Source: Alphaproteobacteria bacterium (lineage in GTDB: Bacteria > Pseudomonadota > Alphaproteobacteria > Acetobacterales > Acetobacteraceae). From it: 62,365 nt of DNA. The position numbers and the translations under genes are program-made. The stretch is taken from assembly GCA_020850755.1 (NCBI GenBank), contig JADZEB010000058.1, positions 1 to 62,365 of the forward strand. Direction: 5' to 3'. Shown one piece after another: positions 42,371-50,431 of this stretch. How positions within the stretch are numbered: position 1 is the first letter of the stretch; every line of letters starts with the position of its first letter. The notes beneath the pieces were generated by a model that worked only from the letters and a program-made list of their open reading frames with translations, did not search any database and was not told the DNA's origin.

Positions 42371-43397
42371 CACCACGAACGCTTCCATCGCCGGGACGCT
42401 GCCGGGCCTTCATCCCTTCCGCGCCCGCGCGCCGTGGCTTGGTCCCGACTTGCAGACCCTGCACAACAATCTCTGGGCCGGCTCGCCCGATCCGGGCGCC
42501 TTCACGCGCCTGTGGCTGGACCTGCCGGACGGCGATGCACTCGCCGCTGCGTTGCACGAGCCGGCGCCGGGCACGCCCGCCCGCCCGCTCATGGTGCTGG
42601 TCCACGGCCTGACCGGCTGCGAGGGCAGCCACTATGTGCGCCGCTCGACCTGCTTCTGGCTCGCGCGCGGCTTTCCCGTGCTGCGGCTCAACCTGCGCGG
42701 CTCGGCGCCCTCGCGCCCGCGTTCGCGCGGCAGCTACCATGCCGGGCGCAGCGAGGACCTGCGCGACGCGCTCCTGTCGCTGCCGCCTCCCTGGCGCGCG
42801 CGTCCGCTCTGCCTGGTCGGGGTGTCGCTGGGCGGGACGATGCTGCTCAACTTCCTCGGCCGCGAGGGCGGGGAGGCGACGCCCGGAATCGAGCTTGCGG
42901 TGGCTGCCACGCTCTGCGCGCCGGTCGATCTGATGGCGGCGGCGCGCCGCATCGCCGCGCCGCGCAACCTGCCCTACCATCGCTGGCTCTTGGCCAACAT
43001 GAAGCGCGAGGCGCAGGCGCTGGGCGGGCATGTGCCGCCGACCCTGCTGGCGAAGGCGCTGGCGGCGGGCAGCCTGTATGATTTCGACGATACCTATGTC
43101 GCGCCACTGCACGGTTTCGCCGACGCGCCCGACTACTATGCGCGCTGCTCGCTCGCCCCGCATCTGGCGATGATCCGCACGCCGACGCTTTGTCTCACCA
43201 GCGCCGACGACCCCTGGGTGCCGGCGGCGAGCTATCGCGCGCAGGACTGGGCCGCCAACCCGCGCGTGACGCCCGTCATCGCCGTCGGCGGCGGGCATGT
43301 CGGCTTCCACGACCGCCCCGCGCGCGCGGGCGCCGATGCGGGCACCTGGGCCGACCGCGCCATCGCCGCCTATTTCACGGGCGCGGGCATAGGCTGA
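42360..43397 (+). CDS. YheT-family alpha/beta hydrolase
   Basis: A 345-residue member of the YheT/EMB8 group of esterase-like proteins. Signatures are APWLGPDLQTLHNNL at the N-terminus, VLVHGLTGCEGSHYVR, LRLNLRGSAPSRPRSRG, the elbow LVGVSLGGTMLLNFLG, SADDPWVPAASY with the catalytic Asp, and GGGHVGF with the His. The start overlaps the preceding hydrolase by 11 bases. E. coli YheT has no settled physiological substrate, so neither does this one. A strong hairpin separates it from the convergent met gene. Confidence 0.9.
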   Translation: MAASTTNASIAGTLPGLHPFRARAPWLGPDLQTLHNNLWAGSPDPGAFTRLWLDLPDGDALAAALHEPAPGTPARPLMVLVHGLTGCEGSHYVRRSTCFWLARGFPVLRLNLRGSAPSRPRSRGSYHAGRSEDLRDALLSLPPPWRARPLCLVGVSLGGTMLLNFLGREGGEATPGIELAVAATLCAPVDLMAAARRIAAPRNLPYHRWLLANMKREAQALGGHVPPTLLAKALAAGSLYDFDDTYVAPLHGFADAPDYYARCSLAPHLAMIRTPTLCLTSADDPWVPAASYRAQDWAANPRVTPVIAVGGGHVGFHDRPARAGADAGTWADRAIAAYFTGAGIG

Positions 43398-43437
43398 AAA
43401 AGAACGTCCCGCCGGCTGCGTCGGCAACCGGCGGGAC
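43395..43437 (-). terminator. Rho-independent terminator for the O-acetylhomoserine sulfhydrylase gene
   Basis: GTCCCGCCGG (43406-43415) and CCGGCGGGAC (43428-43437) form a perfect 10-base stem. On the minus strand it is followed by a T-rich run (TTCTTTTTC). It lies 33 bases past the stop codon of that gene and may also slow transcripts from the convergent hydrolase. Confidence 0.85.
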
Positions 43438-43469
43438 AGGGTGTGCGCGTGCGGGTGCGTCGGCGCGTG

Positions 43470-44792
43470 CTACTCGGCCGCCTTGCGGGCCCCGCCGCGC
43501 GCCGCCGCCAGCGCCTGGTCGAGATCGGCCAGGATATCGTCGATATGCTCGATGCCGATCGACAGGCGGACATAGCCCGGGGTCACACCAGACGCCGCCT
43601 GCTCCTCGGCCGAGAGCTGGCTGTGCGTGGTGCTGGCCGGATGGATCGCGAGGCTGCGCGCATCGCCGATGTTGGCGACGTGGTAGACCATGTTCAGTGC
43701 GTCGATGAAGCGCTTGCCCGCCTCGACCCCGCCTTCGAGCTCGAAGCCGATCAGCGAGCCATAGCCGCCCTTGAGGTAGGCATCGGCGCGGCGCTTCATC
43801 TCGCCCGTTTGCAGGCTCGGGTGGATGACCTTGGTGATGCCCGGCTGGCGCGCGAGCCACGCCGCCACGCGCAGCGCGTTCTCGTTGTGCGCGCGCATGC
43901 GCAGGGCCAGCGTCTCCAGGCCCTGCACGAACATGAAGGCGTTGAACGGGCTCATCGCCGCGCCGACATCGCGCAGGAGCGTCACGCGCATGCGGATGAT
44001 GTAGGCGATCGGCCCGAGCGGCTTCACCGCCTGCGTCCACACCGCGCCGTGATAGCTCGGGTCGGGCGTGTTCAGCAGCGGGAAGCGTTCGGCATGCGCC
44101 TCCCAGTCGAAATTGCCGCCATCGACCACGACGCCGCCGATCGAGGTGCCGTGCCCGCCGATCCACTTGGTGGTCGAGTGCATCACCACCGCCGCGCCAT
44201 GCTTGATCGGCTGGCACAGCACCGGGGCGGCGGTGTTGTCCATGATCAGCGGCACGCCGAGCGACCGGCCGATATCGGCCACCTCCTTGATCGGGAAGAC
44301 GTTGAGCTTGGGATTGGGCAGCGTCTCCGCATAGTAGCAGCGCGTCTTGGCATCAGTGGCGCGGCGGAAATTCTCGGGGTCGGCGGGATCGACGAAGCGG
44401 CACTCGACGCCGAACTGCTTCAGCGTGTTGGCGAACAGGTTCCAGGTGCCGCCGTAAAGGTCGGTCGAGGAGACGATGTTGTCGCCCGCCTGGCAGAGAT
44501 TCATCACCGAGAACATGGTGGCCGCCTGGCCCGACGCGACGGCGAGGCCGGCAACGCCGCCTTCCAGCGCCGCGACGCGCTGTTCCAGCGCATCGGCGGT
44601 CGGGTTCATGATGCGGGTGTAGATGTTGCCCAGTTCCTTGAGCGCGAACAGGTTGGCCGCATGCTCGGTGGAATCGAACTGGAAAGACGTGGTCTGGTAG
44701 ATCGGCAGGGCGACCGCCTTGGTCGTGGGATCGCGCCGATAGCCGGCATGCAGCAGGATGGTTTCCGGATTGGTGTACTTGGCGTTCGACAT
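43470..44792 (-). CDS. metY: O-acetylhomoserine aminocarboxypropyltransferase (sulfhydrylase)
   Basis: PLP enzyme of the Cys/Met metabolism family that makes homocysteine from O-acetylhomoserine and sulfide. The 440-residue length and the sequence ETILLHAGYRRDPTTKAVALP written as adjoining motifs (ETILLHAGYRRDP, PIYQTTSFQFDS) fit MetY better than the ~400-residue MetZ. The PLP Lys is Lys209 in MHSTTKWIGGHG, and the C-terminal HPASTTHSQLS is typical. The ATG has GAGGAT upstream. It has a promoter-like sequence, a hairpin in the leader and a strong terminator, so it looks monocistronic. Confidence 0.92.
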   Translation of the reverse strand: MSNAKYTNPETILLHAGYRRDPTTKAVALPIYQTTSFQFDSTEHAANLFALKELGNIYTRIMNPTADALEQRVAALEGGVAGLAVASGQAATMFSVMNLCQAGDNIVSSTDLYGGTWNLFANTLKQFGVECRFVDPADPENFRRATDAKTRCYYAETLPNPKLNVFPIKEVADIGRSLGVPLIMDNTAAPVLCQPIKHGAAVVMHSTTKWIGGHGTSIGGVVVDGGNFDWEAHAERFPLLNTPDPSYHGAVWTQAVKPLGPIAYIIRMRVTLLRDVGAAMSPFNAFMFVQGLETLALRMRAHNENALRVAAWLARQPGITKVIHPSLQTGEMKRRADAYLKGGYGSLIGFELEGGVEAGKRFIDALNMVYHVANIGDARSLAIHPASTTHSQLSAEEQAASGVTPGYVRLSIGIEHIDDILADLDQALAAARGGARKAAE

Positions 44793-44812
44793 GGCATCCT
44801 CGCAATGGCTGG

Positions 44813-44830
44813 GGGCCGGCACGCCGGCCC
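44813..44830 (-). promoter_or_regulatory. Leader hairpin of the metY transcript
   Basis: GGGCCGGC and GCCGGCCC are separated by two bases in the 5' untranslated region, ending about 20 bases before the ATG on the minus strand. It might modulate translation. It does not match the SAM-II consensus that I know for alphaproteobacterial met genes. Confidence 0.4.
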
Positions 44831-44850
44831 GGGCCGGCGATGGGGCGCGC

Positions 44851-44879
44851 ACTGTAACCGCCCCACGCAAGGCGCGCAA
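44851..44879 (-). promoter_or_regulatory. Candidate promoter for metY
   Basis: Read on the minus strand, TTGCGC and TACAGT with a 17-base spacer, giving a leader of roughly 50 bases. By-eye prediction. Confidence 0.45.
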
Positions 44880-44894
44880 AGCGGAAGGCGGGCG

Positions 44895-45119
44895 ATGAGC
44901 ACGCACACGCCGCGCTTGGAACCCGGCCGGGGTAGCGAGATACTGATCGAGGCCCGGCGCCTCGGCGCGGTGCTGCGCGTCGCGGCGGTCGATGCCGCAA
45001 CCGGCGCCGAGGCGGTGGCGATCGGACCGGCCGGCGATCCGGGCGCGGTCGAGCGGCTGGCGGTCGCGAAGTTGCGCCGGATGCTGGCCGCGCAGCGAGG
45101 TGGCAACGGAGTGGCCTGA
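44895..45119 (+). CDS. Small DUF6898-like protein
   Basis: A 74-residue product beginning MSTHTPRLEPGRGSEILIE with a core ILIEARRLGAVLRVAAVDAA and TGAEAVAIGP, ending in a helix VERLAVAKLRRML. The pattern (ILIE-x-RRLG ... VAAVDAATG-E) resembles the short DUF6898 proteins of Rhodospirillales as I recall them; this was not searched. GGAAGGCGGG precedes the ATG. It ends 2 bases before the next gene's ATG, so the pair is coupled. No known function. Confidence 0.7.
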   Translation: MSTHTPRLEPGRGSEILIEARRLGAVLRVAAVDAATGAEAVAIGPAGDPGAVERLAVAKLRRMLAAQRGGNGVA

Positions 45120-45121
45120 GC

Positions 45122-46066
45122 ATGCACAATCGCGATCGGTCCTGGCGGTCCGGTGCCGCCCTGCTGGCGGCAGCCGCTACGCTTGCGCTGGCGCCCGCCG
45201 CCCTTGCGCAGGTGCTAGAGCAGGCGCAGCAGGCAGCCCGGATCGTTCCGCAGCAGGTCAGAATCCCGTCATGGGATCCGGCGCCGGACGGTGCCCCGGT
45301 GCGGCTCGATGGCTGGCTCTACCGGCCGGCCGGCTCCGGACCTTTCCCGGCGGTGGTGGGCATGCATGGCTGCGCCGGGATGCTCAACCAGCGCGGCCGG
45401 CCGACCCCGATCTACCGCCAGTGGGGCGAGGCCCTGGCCGCGCAAGGTTATCTCGTCCTGTTTCCCGAGGGTTTCCGCTCGCGCGGCTTCGAACAGGTCT
45501 GCACGCTGCGCGGCCGCGACCGGCCGGTGGTGCCAAGCCGGCAGCGGCGGGCCGATGCGCTCGGCGCGCTTGCCTGGCTGCAGGCGCACCCGGAGGTGGA
45601 CCCGACGCGGATCGCCCTGATCGGGTGGTCGAACGGCGGCTCGACGGCGCTGTGGTCAAATGACAAGAACCACCTACAAGAAGCAGAAATTACACGATTG
45701 AATGGTCGGTTCTTCCGCGCCGCCATTGCGTTCTACCCCGGCTGCACCGACCCGCTGCGGGCCGCAAGCTGGCGGCCGCAGGCCCCGCTCCTGATCCTGA
45801 TCGGCGCCGCCGACGACTGGACCCCCGCCGCCCCCTGCGAGAGCCTGGCGCAGCGCGCCGCGCAGGCAGGCCAGCCGGTGGCGATCCGGCTCTATCCCGG
45901 TGCTCACCACGCCTTCGACCATCCGAGCCTACCCTTGCGCGAGCGCGCCGGGCTCGGCTTCAGCGTCAACGGGCGCGGCACCGCCCATGTTGGCACCGAC
46001 CCGGCTGCACGGGCCGATGCGCTGGCACGGGTGCCGGCCTTCCTGCGCGAGCAGCTGGGGAGGTAG
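45122..46066 (+). CDS. Secreted dienelactone-hydrolase-family protein
   Basis: A 314-residue alpha/beta hydrolase with a clear Sec signal peptide (ALLAAAATLALAPAALAQ, cut near residue 30). It shows VVGMHGCAGMLNQRGRP with a Cys-Gly-Ala oxyanion loop, the elbow LIGWSNGGSTALW, AFYPGCTDPLR, GAADDWTPAAPC, and YPGAHHAFDHPS with the catalytic His. The nucleophile is Ser, whereas true dienelactone hydrolase uses Cys. A short AT-rich patch (about 45655-45715) encodes NDKNHLQEAEITRLNG between two conserved blocks. The substrate is unknown. Confidence 0.87.
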   Translation: MHNRDRSWRSGAALLAAAATLALAPAALAQVLEQAQQAARIVPQQVRIPSWDPAPDGAPVRLDGWLYRPAGSGPFPAVVGMHGCAGMLNQRGRPTPIYRQWGEALAAQGYLVLFPEGFRSRGFEQVCTLRGRDRPVVPSRQRRADALGALAWLQAHPEVDPTRIALIGWSNGGSTALWSNDKNHLQEAEITRLNGRFFRAAIAFYPGCTDPLRAASWRPQAPLLILIGAADDWTPAAPCESLAQRAAQAGQPVAIRLYPGAHHAFDHPSLPLRERAGLGFSVNGRGTAHVGTDPAARADALARVPAFLREQLGR

Positions 46067-46116
46067 CCGCCATGCCGCGGCGGGCGGGCAAGGTCCAGCC
46101 CCTTGCCATGCGCCCC

Positions 46117-46144
46117 TTGCCATCCAGCCCGGCATCCATATCTC
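46117..46144 (+). promoter_or_regulatory. Candidate promoter for rpiB-glyA
   Basis: TTGCCA and TATCTC with a 16-base spacer, about 95 bases before the rpiB GTG. Weak by-eye prediction. Confidence 0.35.
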
Positions 46145-46239
46145 GTGCGGGCCGTTTGACGGGGCCGCGAGCCGTGGTATCTCTGCCGCCGGCAGCCCCC
46201 GGGCGATCCCGCCCCGGCCGGCCAGCCCGGAGTTCCCCC

Positions 46240-46725
46240 GTGCCCGCCACGCCTGAAACCACCGTCGCCATCGCCTGCGACCATGGCGGCCTTGCGCTCA
46301 AGGCACCGCTCGCCGAGGCGATGCGCGCGCGCGGGCTGGCCGTGCTCGACCTCGGCACCCACGGGCCGGAGAGCGTGGACTATCCCGACTTCGCCCTGGC
46401 CCTGGCCGAGGCGATCCGCGACGGGCGCGCCGCCCGCGGCGTGCTGATCTGCGGCACCGGCATCGGCATCAGCATCGCCGCCAATCGCCATTCCTGGATC
46501 CGCGCCGGCGTGTGCCACGACGCCACCTCGGCCCGCCTGAGCCGCGCGCACAATGATGCCAACGTGCTCGCCCTCGGCGCGCGCCTGATCGGGACCGAGA
46601 CCGCGCTCGATGCGCTGGCGGCCTTCCTCGACACCCCGTTCGAAGGCGGGCGGCATGCGCGCCGCGTGGGCAAGCTCGGCGCCGTGGCCGCCACCGCATC
46701 GGCCAGCTCAAGCCAGACAAGGTGA
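46240..46725 (+). CDS. rpiB: Ribose-5-phosphate isomerase B
   Basis: Isomerises ribose 5-phosphate and ribulose 5-phosphate. The 161 residues show [32 protein letters not shown], catalytic Cys in [17 protein letters not shown], and [19 protein letters not shown] start with GGAG 7 bases before it; longer in-frame starts give non-conserved Pro/Arg sequence. It is followed 7 bases later by glyA, the usual alphaproteobacterial rpiB-glyA pair. Confidence 0.94.
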   Translation: MPATPETTVAIACDHGGLALKAPLAEAMRARGLAVLDLGTHGPESVDYPDFALALAEAIRDGRAARGVLICGTGIGISIAANRHSWIRAGVCHDATSARLSRAHNDANVLALGARLIGTETALDALAAFLDTPFEGGRHARRVGKLGAVAATASASSSQTR

Positions 46726-46732
46726 CTTCGCG

Positions 46733-48052
46733 ATGAATGCCCCCGCCGTTTCCGCCGCCGCCGCCAAGGCCGAGATCGAGCGCTTCTTCCGCGCCCCGCT
46801 CGCCGAGGCCGACCCGGAGCTTGCCGCCGCGATCAGGGGCGAGCTGGCCCGCCAGCAGGACGGGATCGAGCTGATCGCCTCGGAGAACATCGTCTCGGCT
46901 GCCGTGCTGGAAGCGCAGGGCAGCGTGATGACCAACAAGTATGCCGAGGGCTATCCCGGCCGGCGCTACTATGGCGGTTGCGGCGAGGTGGACAAGGCCG
47001 AGGCGCTGGCGATCGAGCGTGCCTGCCAGCTCTTCGACTGCGCCTTCGCCAATGTCCAGCCCCATTCCGGCGCGCAGGCCAACCAGACCGTGTTCCTGGC
47101 GCTCCTGAAGCCGGGCGATACCATCCTCGGCATGTCGCTTGCCGCCGGCGGGCACCTGACGCATGGCGCGCCGGTGAACATGTCGGGCAAGTGGTTCAAC
47201 GCCATCGCCTATGGCGTGCGCCGCGAGGATGGCCGCATCGACCTGGACGAGGTCGAGCGCCTCGCGCTCGAACACAAGCCGCGGCTGATCATCGCCGGCG
47301 GCTCGGCCTATCCGCGCGTGATCGATTTCGCCCGCTTCCGCCGCATCGCCGATGCCGTCGGCGCCTATTTCATGGTGGACATGGCGCATTTCGCCGGCCT
47401 TGTTGCCGGCGGCGCCTTCCCGAGCCCGCTGCCGCACGCCCATGTCGTCACCACCACCACGCACAAGACGCTGCGCGGGCCGCGCGGGGGCATGGTGCTG
47501 TCGAGCGATGCCGAGCTTGGCAAGAAGATCAACAGCGCGCTGTTCCCGGGCCTCCAGGGCGGCCCGCTGATGCACGTCATCGCCGCCAAGGCGGTGGCCT
47601 TCGGCGAGGCGCTGCGGCCCTCGTTCAAGACCTATGCCCGCGCCGTGGTGGACAATGCCAGGGCGCTGGCCGAGACGCTCAAGGCCCAGGGGCTCGACAT
47701 CGTCTCGGGCGGCACCGACAGCCACCTGATGCTGGTCGATCTGCGCCCCAAGCGCGTCACCGGCAAGGCGGCCGAGGCGAGCCTGGAGCGCGCCGGCATG
47801 ACCTGCAACAAGAACGCGATCCCGTTCGATCCGGAAAAGCCGGCGGTCACCTCGGGCGTGCGCGTCGGCACGCCGGCCGCCACCACGCGCGGCTTCGGCG
47901 TGGCCGAGTTCCAGGAGGTCGGCCGGCTGATCGGGGCGGTGCTGGAGGGGCTGTCGCGCAGCAATGACGGCACGAACGGGGCGGCCGAGGCGCAAGCCCG
48001 CCGCGCGGTCGATGCCTTGTGCGCACGCTTCCCGATCTACCAGGGGCGCTAG
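46733..48052 (+). CDS. glyA: Serine hydroxymethyltransferase
   Basis: PLP enzyme that interconverts serine and glycine and charges tetrahydrofolate with a one-carbon unit. The 439 residues show [46 protein letters not shown], the PLP Lys in [15 protein letters not shown], and [16 protein letters not shown]. First of a run glyA-nrdR-ribD-ribE-ribB-ribH-nusB-thiL. Confidence 0.97.
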   Translation: MNAPAVSAAAAKAEIERFFRAPLAEADPELAAAIRGELARQQDGIELIASENIVSAAVLEAQGSVMTNKYAEGYPGRRYYGGCGEVDKAEALAIERACQLFDCAFANVQPHSGAQANQTVFLALLKPGDTILGMSLAAGGHLTHGAPVNMSGKWFNAIAYGVRREDGRIDLDEVERLALEHKPRLIIAGGSAYPRVIDFARFRRIADAVGAYFMVDMAHFAGLVAGGAFPSPLPHAHVVTTTTHKTLRGPRGGMVLSSDAELGKKINSALFPGLQGGPLMHVIAAKAVAFGEALRPSFKTYARAVVDNARALAETLKAQGLDIVSGGTDSHLMLVDLRPKRVTGKAAEASLERAGMTCNKNAIPFDPEKPAVTSGVRVGTPAATTRGFGVAEFQEVGRLIGAVLEGLSRSNDGTNGAAEAQARRAVDALCARFPIYQGR

Positions 48053-48138
48053 GCGGATCAGGGCGATAGGCGAACCAAGACGGGGCGCGGCCGCGCGGGC
48101 GGCGGCGGGGAAACGGACCAAGGGGGTAGGGAGGGGCC

Positions 48139-48597
48139 ATGCGCTGCCCGTTCTGCGGCAACGAGGATACCCAGGTGAAGGACAGCCGCCCGTCCGAGGA
48201 CGGCTCCTCGATCCGCCGGCGCCGCTATTGCGGCGGGTGCGGGGCGCGCTTCACCACCTTCGAGCGCGTGCAGCTGCGCGAGCTGACCGTCGTCAAGTCC
48301 GACGGGCGGCGTGTCGCCTTCGACCGCGACAAGCTCAAGCGCTCGATCGAGATCTCGTTGCGCAAGCGCCCGGTGGACGAGGACCGGATCGAACGCATCG
48401 TCAATTCGATCCAGCGCCGCCTGGAAAGCTCGGGCGAGAGCGAGGTCCCGTCCAAGACTGTGGGCGAAATGGTGATGGAAGCCTTGAAGGGGCTGGACCC
48501 GGTTGCCTATGTGCGCTTTGCCTCGGTCTACCGCAACTTCCGCGAGGCGAAGGACTTCGAGGAATTCATCGGCAGCCTGAGGCCCGATTCCGAGTAG
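48139..48597 (+). CDS. nrdR: Transcriptional repressor NrdR
   Basis: Zinc- and (d)ATP-binding repressor of ribonucleotide reductase genes. The 152 residues have an N-terminal zinc ribbon ([17 protein letters not shown] and [17 protein letters not shown]) and a C-terminal ATP-cone. No NrdR box or nrd gene was noticed nearby. The glyA-nrdR-ribD order is conserved in alphaproteobacteria. Confidence 0.96.
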   Translation: MRCPFCGNEDTQVKDSRPSEDGSSIRRRRYCGGCGARFTTFERVQLRELTVVKSDGRRVAFDRDKLKRSIEISLRKRPVDEDRIERIVNSIQRRLESSGESEVPSKTVGEMVMEALKGLDPVAYVRFASVYRNFREAKDFEEFIGSLRPDSE

Positions 48598-48616
48598 CCA
48601 TGCACTGCACATCCCG

Positions 48617-49771
48617 ATGAGCGACAAACCGGCAGCACGCTTCAGCGCCGAGGACGAGGCGCATATGCGCGCGGCGCTGGCCCTGGCGCGGCGCGGGCTC
48701 GGCCATGTCTGGCCGAACCCTGCGGTCGGCTGCGTGCTGGTGAAGAAGGGCCGCGTGCTCGGCCGCGGCTGGACCCAGCCGGGCGGGCGCCCGCACGCCG
48801 AGACCGAGGCACTGCGGCGCGCTGGCGAGGCGGCACGCGGCGCCACCGCCTATGTCACGCTCGAGCCCTGCTGCCATTGGGGCAAGACCCCGCCCTGCGT
48901 CGATGCCTTCATCGCCGCCGGCGTGGCGCGCGTGGTGGTGGCGCTGCGCGATCCCGATCCGCGCGTCAACGGGCAGGGGCTGGCGCGGCTGGCGCAGAAC
49001 GGCATCGCCGTGGACGAGGGGCTGCTTGCCGATCTCGCCGCCGAGGTGAATGCCGGCTTCGCCCTGCGCATCGCCGAGGGGCGGCCGCTGGTCACGCTCA
49101 AGCTCGCCACCTCGCTCGACGGGCGCATCGCCACGCATGCGGGCGAGAGCCGCTGGATCACAGGCGAGCCGGCACGAAGGCTCGGGCATGCGCTGCGCGC
49201 GCGCCACGATGCGGTCATGGTCGGCAGCGGCACCGTGCTGACCGACGATCCCGAGCTTACCGCGCGCATCCCCGGCACCGTGCCCCCGATCGAGGGGCGG
49301 CCAGGGCCGGTGCGCATCATCGCCGATGGCCGGCTGCGCACGCCGCTGACCTCGCGGCTGGTGGCCACCGCGCGCCAGCACCCGACCTGGCTTGTCACGA
49401 TCGAGGGGGCGGACGCCACGCGCCGCCGCGCCTTCGAGGAATGCGGCTGCGAGGTCCTGGCCGTGCCGCGCGGCGAGGATGGCATGCCAGATCTTCCCGC
49501 CGCGCTGCGCGCGCTCGGCCAGCGCGGCCTGACGCGGATCATGGTCGAGGGCGGCTCGCACCTGGCCGCCGGGCTCTTGCGCGCCGACCTGGCGGACCGG
49601 CTGGCATGGTTCCACGCCCCGCTCGTGATCGGCGGCGATGGCCGCCCGGCAGCGCAGGCCTTCGGCGTCGAGAAGCTGGTGCAGGGCCGCCGTTTCGTGC
49701 GCCGCGCGGTGCAGGCGGCCGGGGCCGATCTCCTGGTCAGCTATGCGCGCGACCGGGCCCCGGCGGCCTGA
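48617..49771 (+). CDS. ribD: Bifunctional riboflavin deaminase/reductase RibD
   Basis: Carries out the second and third steps of riboflavin synthesis. Residues 1-145 form the zinc deaminase with HAETEALRRAGE and EPCCHWGKTPPCVDAF. The rest is the NADPH-dependent reductase (TLKLATSLDGRIATHAGES, MVEGGSHLAAGLL). The product is 384 residues, the normal size. It starts 19 bases after nrdR. No FMN riboswitch was recognised ahead of it. Confidence 0.96.
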   Translation: MSDKPAARFSAEDEAHMRAALALARRGLGHVWPNPAVGCVLVKKGRVLGRGWTQPGGRPHAETEALRRAGEAARGATAYVTLEPCCHWGKTPPCVDAFIAAGVARVVVALRDPDPRVNGQGLARLAQNGIAVDEGLLADLAAEVNAGFALRIAEGRPLVTLKLATSLDGRIATHAGESRWITGEPARRLGHALRARHDAVMVGSGTVLTDDPELTARIPGTVPPIEGRPGPVRIIADGRLRTPLTSRLVATARQHPTWLVTIEGADATRRRAFEECGCEVLAVPRGEDGMPDLPAALRALGQRGLTRIMVEGGSHLAAGLLRADLADRLAWFHAPLVIGGDGRPAAQAFGVEKLVQGRRFVRRAVQAAGADLLVSYARDRAPAA

Positions 49772-49783
49772 GCGCGGACACGG

Positions 49784-49811
49784 CAGGGCAGGCGGAGCAG
49801 GGCAGGCGGAG
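49784..49811. repeat. 14-bp perfect tandem duplication upstream of ribE
   Basis: CAGGGCAGGCGGAG twice back to back, then CGGGCACGATCC and the ribE ATG. Each copy contains a Shine-Dalgarno-like GGCGGAG, but the nearer one is still about 12 bases from the ATG. Confidence 0.85.
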
Positions 49812-49823
49812 CGGGCACGATCC

Positions 49824-50423
49824 ATGTTCACAGGGCTGATTTCCGATGTCGGCAGGGTGCGGGCGGTAACCCAGGCGGGCGCCGGCAGCGACACCCGCTT
49901 CGAGATCGCCACGGGCTACGACACCGCCACGATCGCGCTCGGCGCCTCGATCTCCTGCTCGGGCTGCTGCCTGACCGCGATCGAAACCGGGCCGGGCTGG
50001 TTCGCCGTGCAGGTGTCGGCCGAGACCCTGTCCAGGACCACCCTTGGTGGCTGGCAGGTGGGCACCCCGGTGAACCTGGAGCGCTCGCTGCGCATGGGTG
50101 AGGAGATCGGCGGGCACCTCGTGTCCGGCCATGTCGATGGCGTCGCCCTGGCCGTGGCCGCCAGCCCCGAGGGCGGCTCGACCCGCTGGCGCATCCGCCC
50201 GCCGCCCGCCCTTGCGCGCTACATCGCGCCCAAGGGCTCGGTGGCCGTGAACGGGGTCTCGCTGACCGTGAACGAGGTTGACGCCGAGGGCTTCGGGGTC
50301 AACATCATACCGCACACACGCGACGCCACCACCTTCGGCACGCTGCGGCCGGGGGAAGCTGTTAATCTGGAAGTCGACATGCTGGCGCGCTACGTCGCGC
50401 GCATACTCGGCAAGGATGCCTGA
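49824..50423 (+). CDS. ribE: Riboflavin synthase alpha subunit
   Basis: Dismutates two 6,7-dimethyl-8-ribityllumazine molecules to riboflavin. The 199 residues consist of two lumazine-binding repeats; the N-terminus MFTGLISDVGRVRAV and GASISCSGCCLTAIETG, then GHLVSGHVDGV in the first half and GSVAVNGVSLTVNEV in the second, are family marks. A tandem duplication lies in the leader. It is followed 8 bases later by ribB. Confidence 0.96.
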   Translation: MFTGLISDVGRVRAVTQAGAGSDTRFEIATGYDTATIALGASISCSGCCLTAIETGPGWFAVQVSAETLSRTTLGGWQVGTPVNLERSLRMGEEIGGHLVSGHVDGVALAVAASPEGGSTRWRIRPPPALARYIAPKGSVAVNGVSLTVNEVDAEGFGVNIIPHTRDATTFGTLRPGEAVNLEVDMLARYVARILGKDA

Positions 50424-50431
50424 GCCCCGCC

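Noticed and set aside
48601-50431. FMN riboswitch before ribD, ribE or ribB
   Set aside because: Intergenic gaps are only tens of bases and show none of the conserved FMN-aptamer segments.
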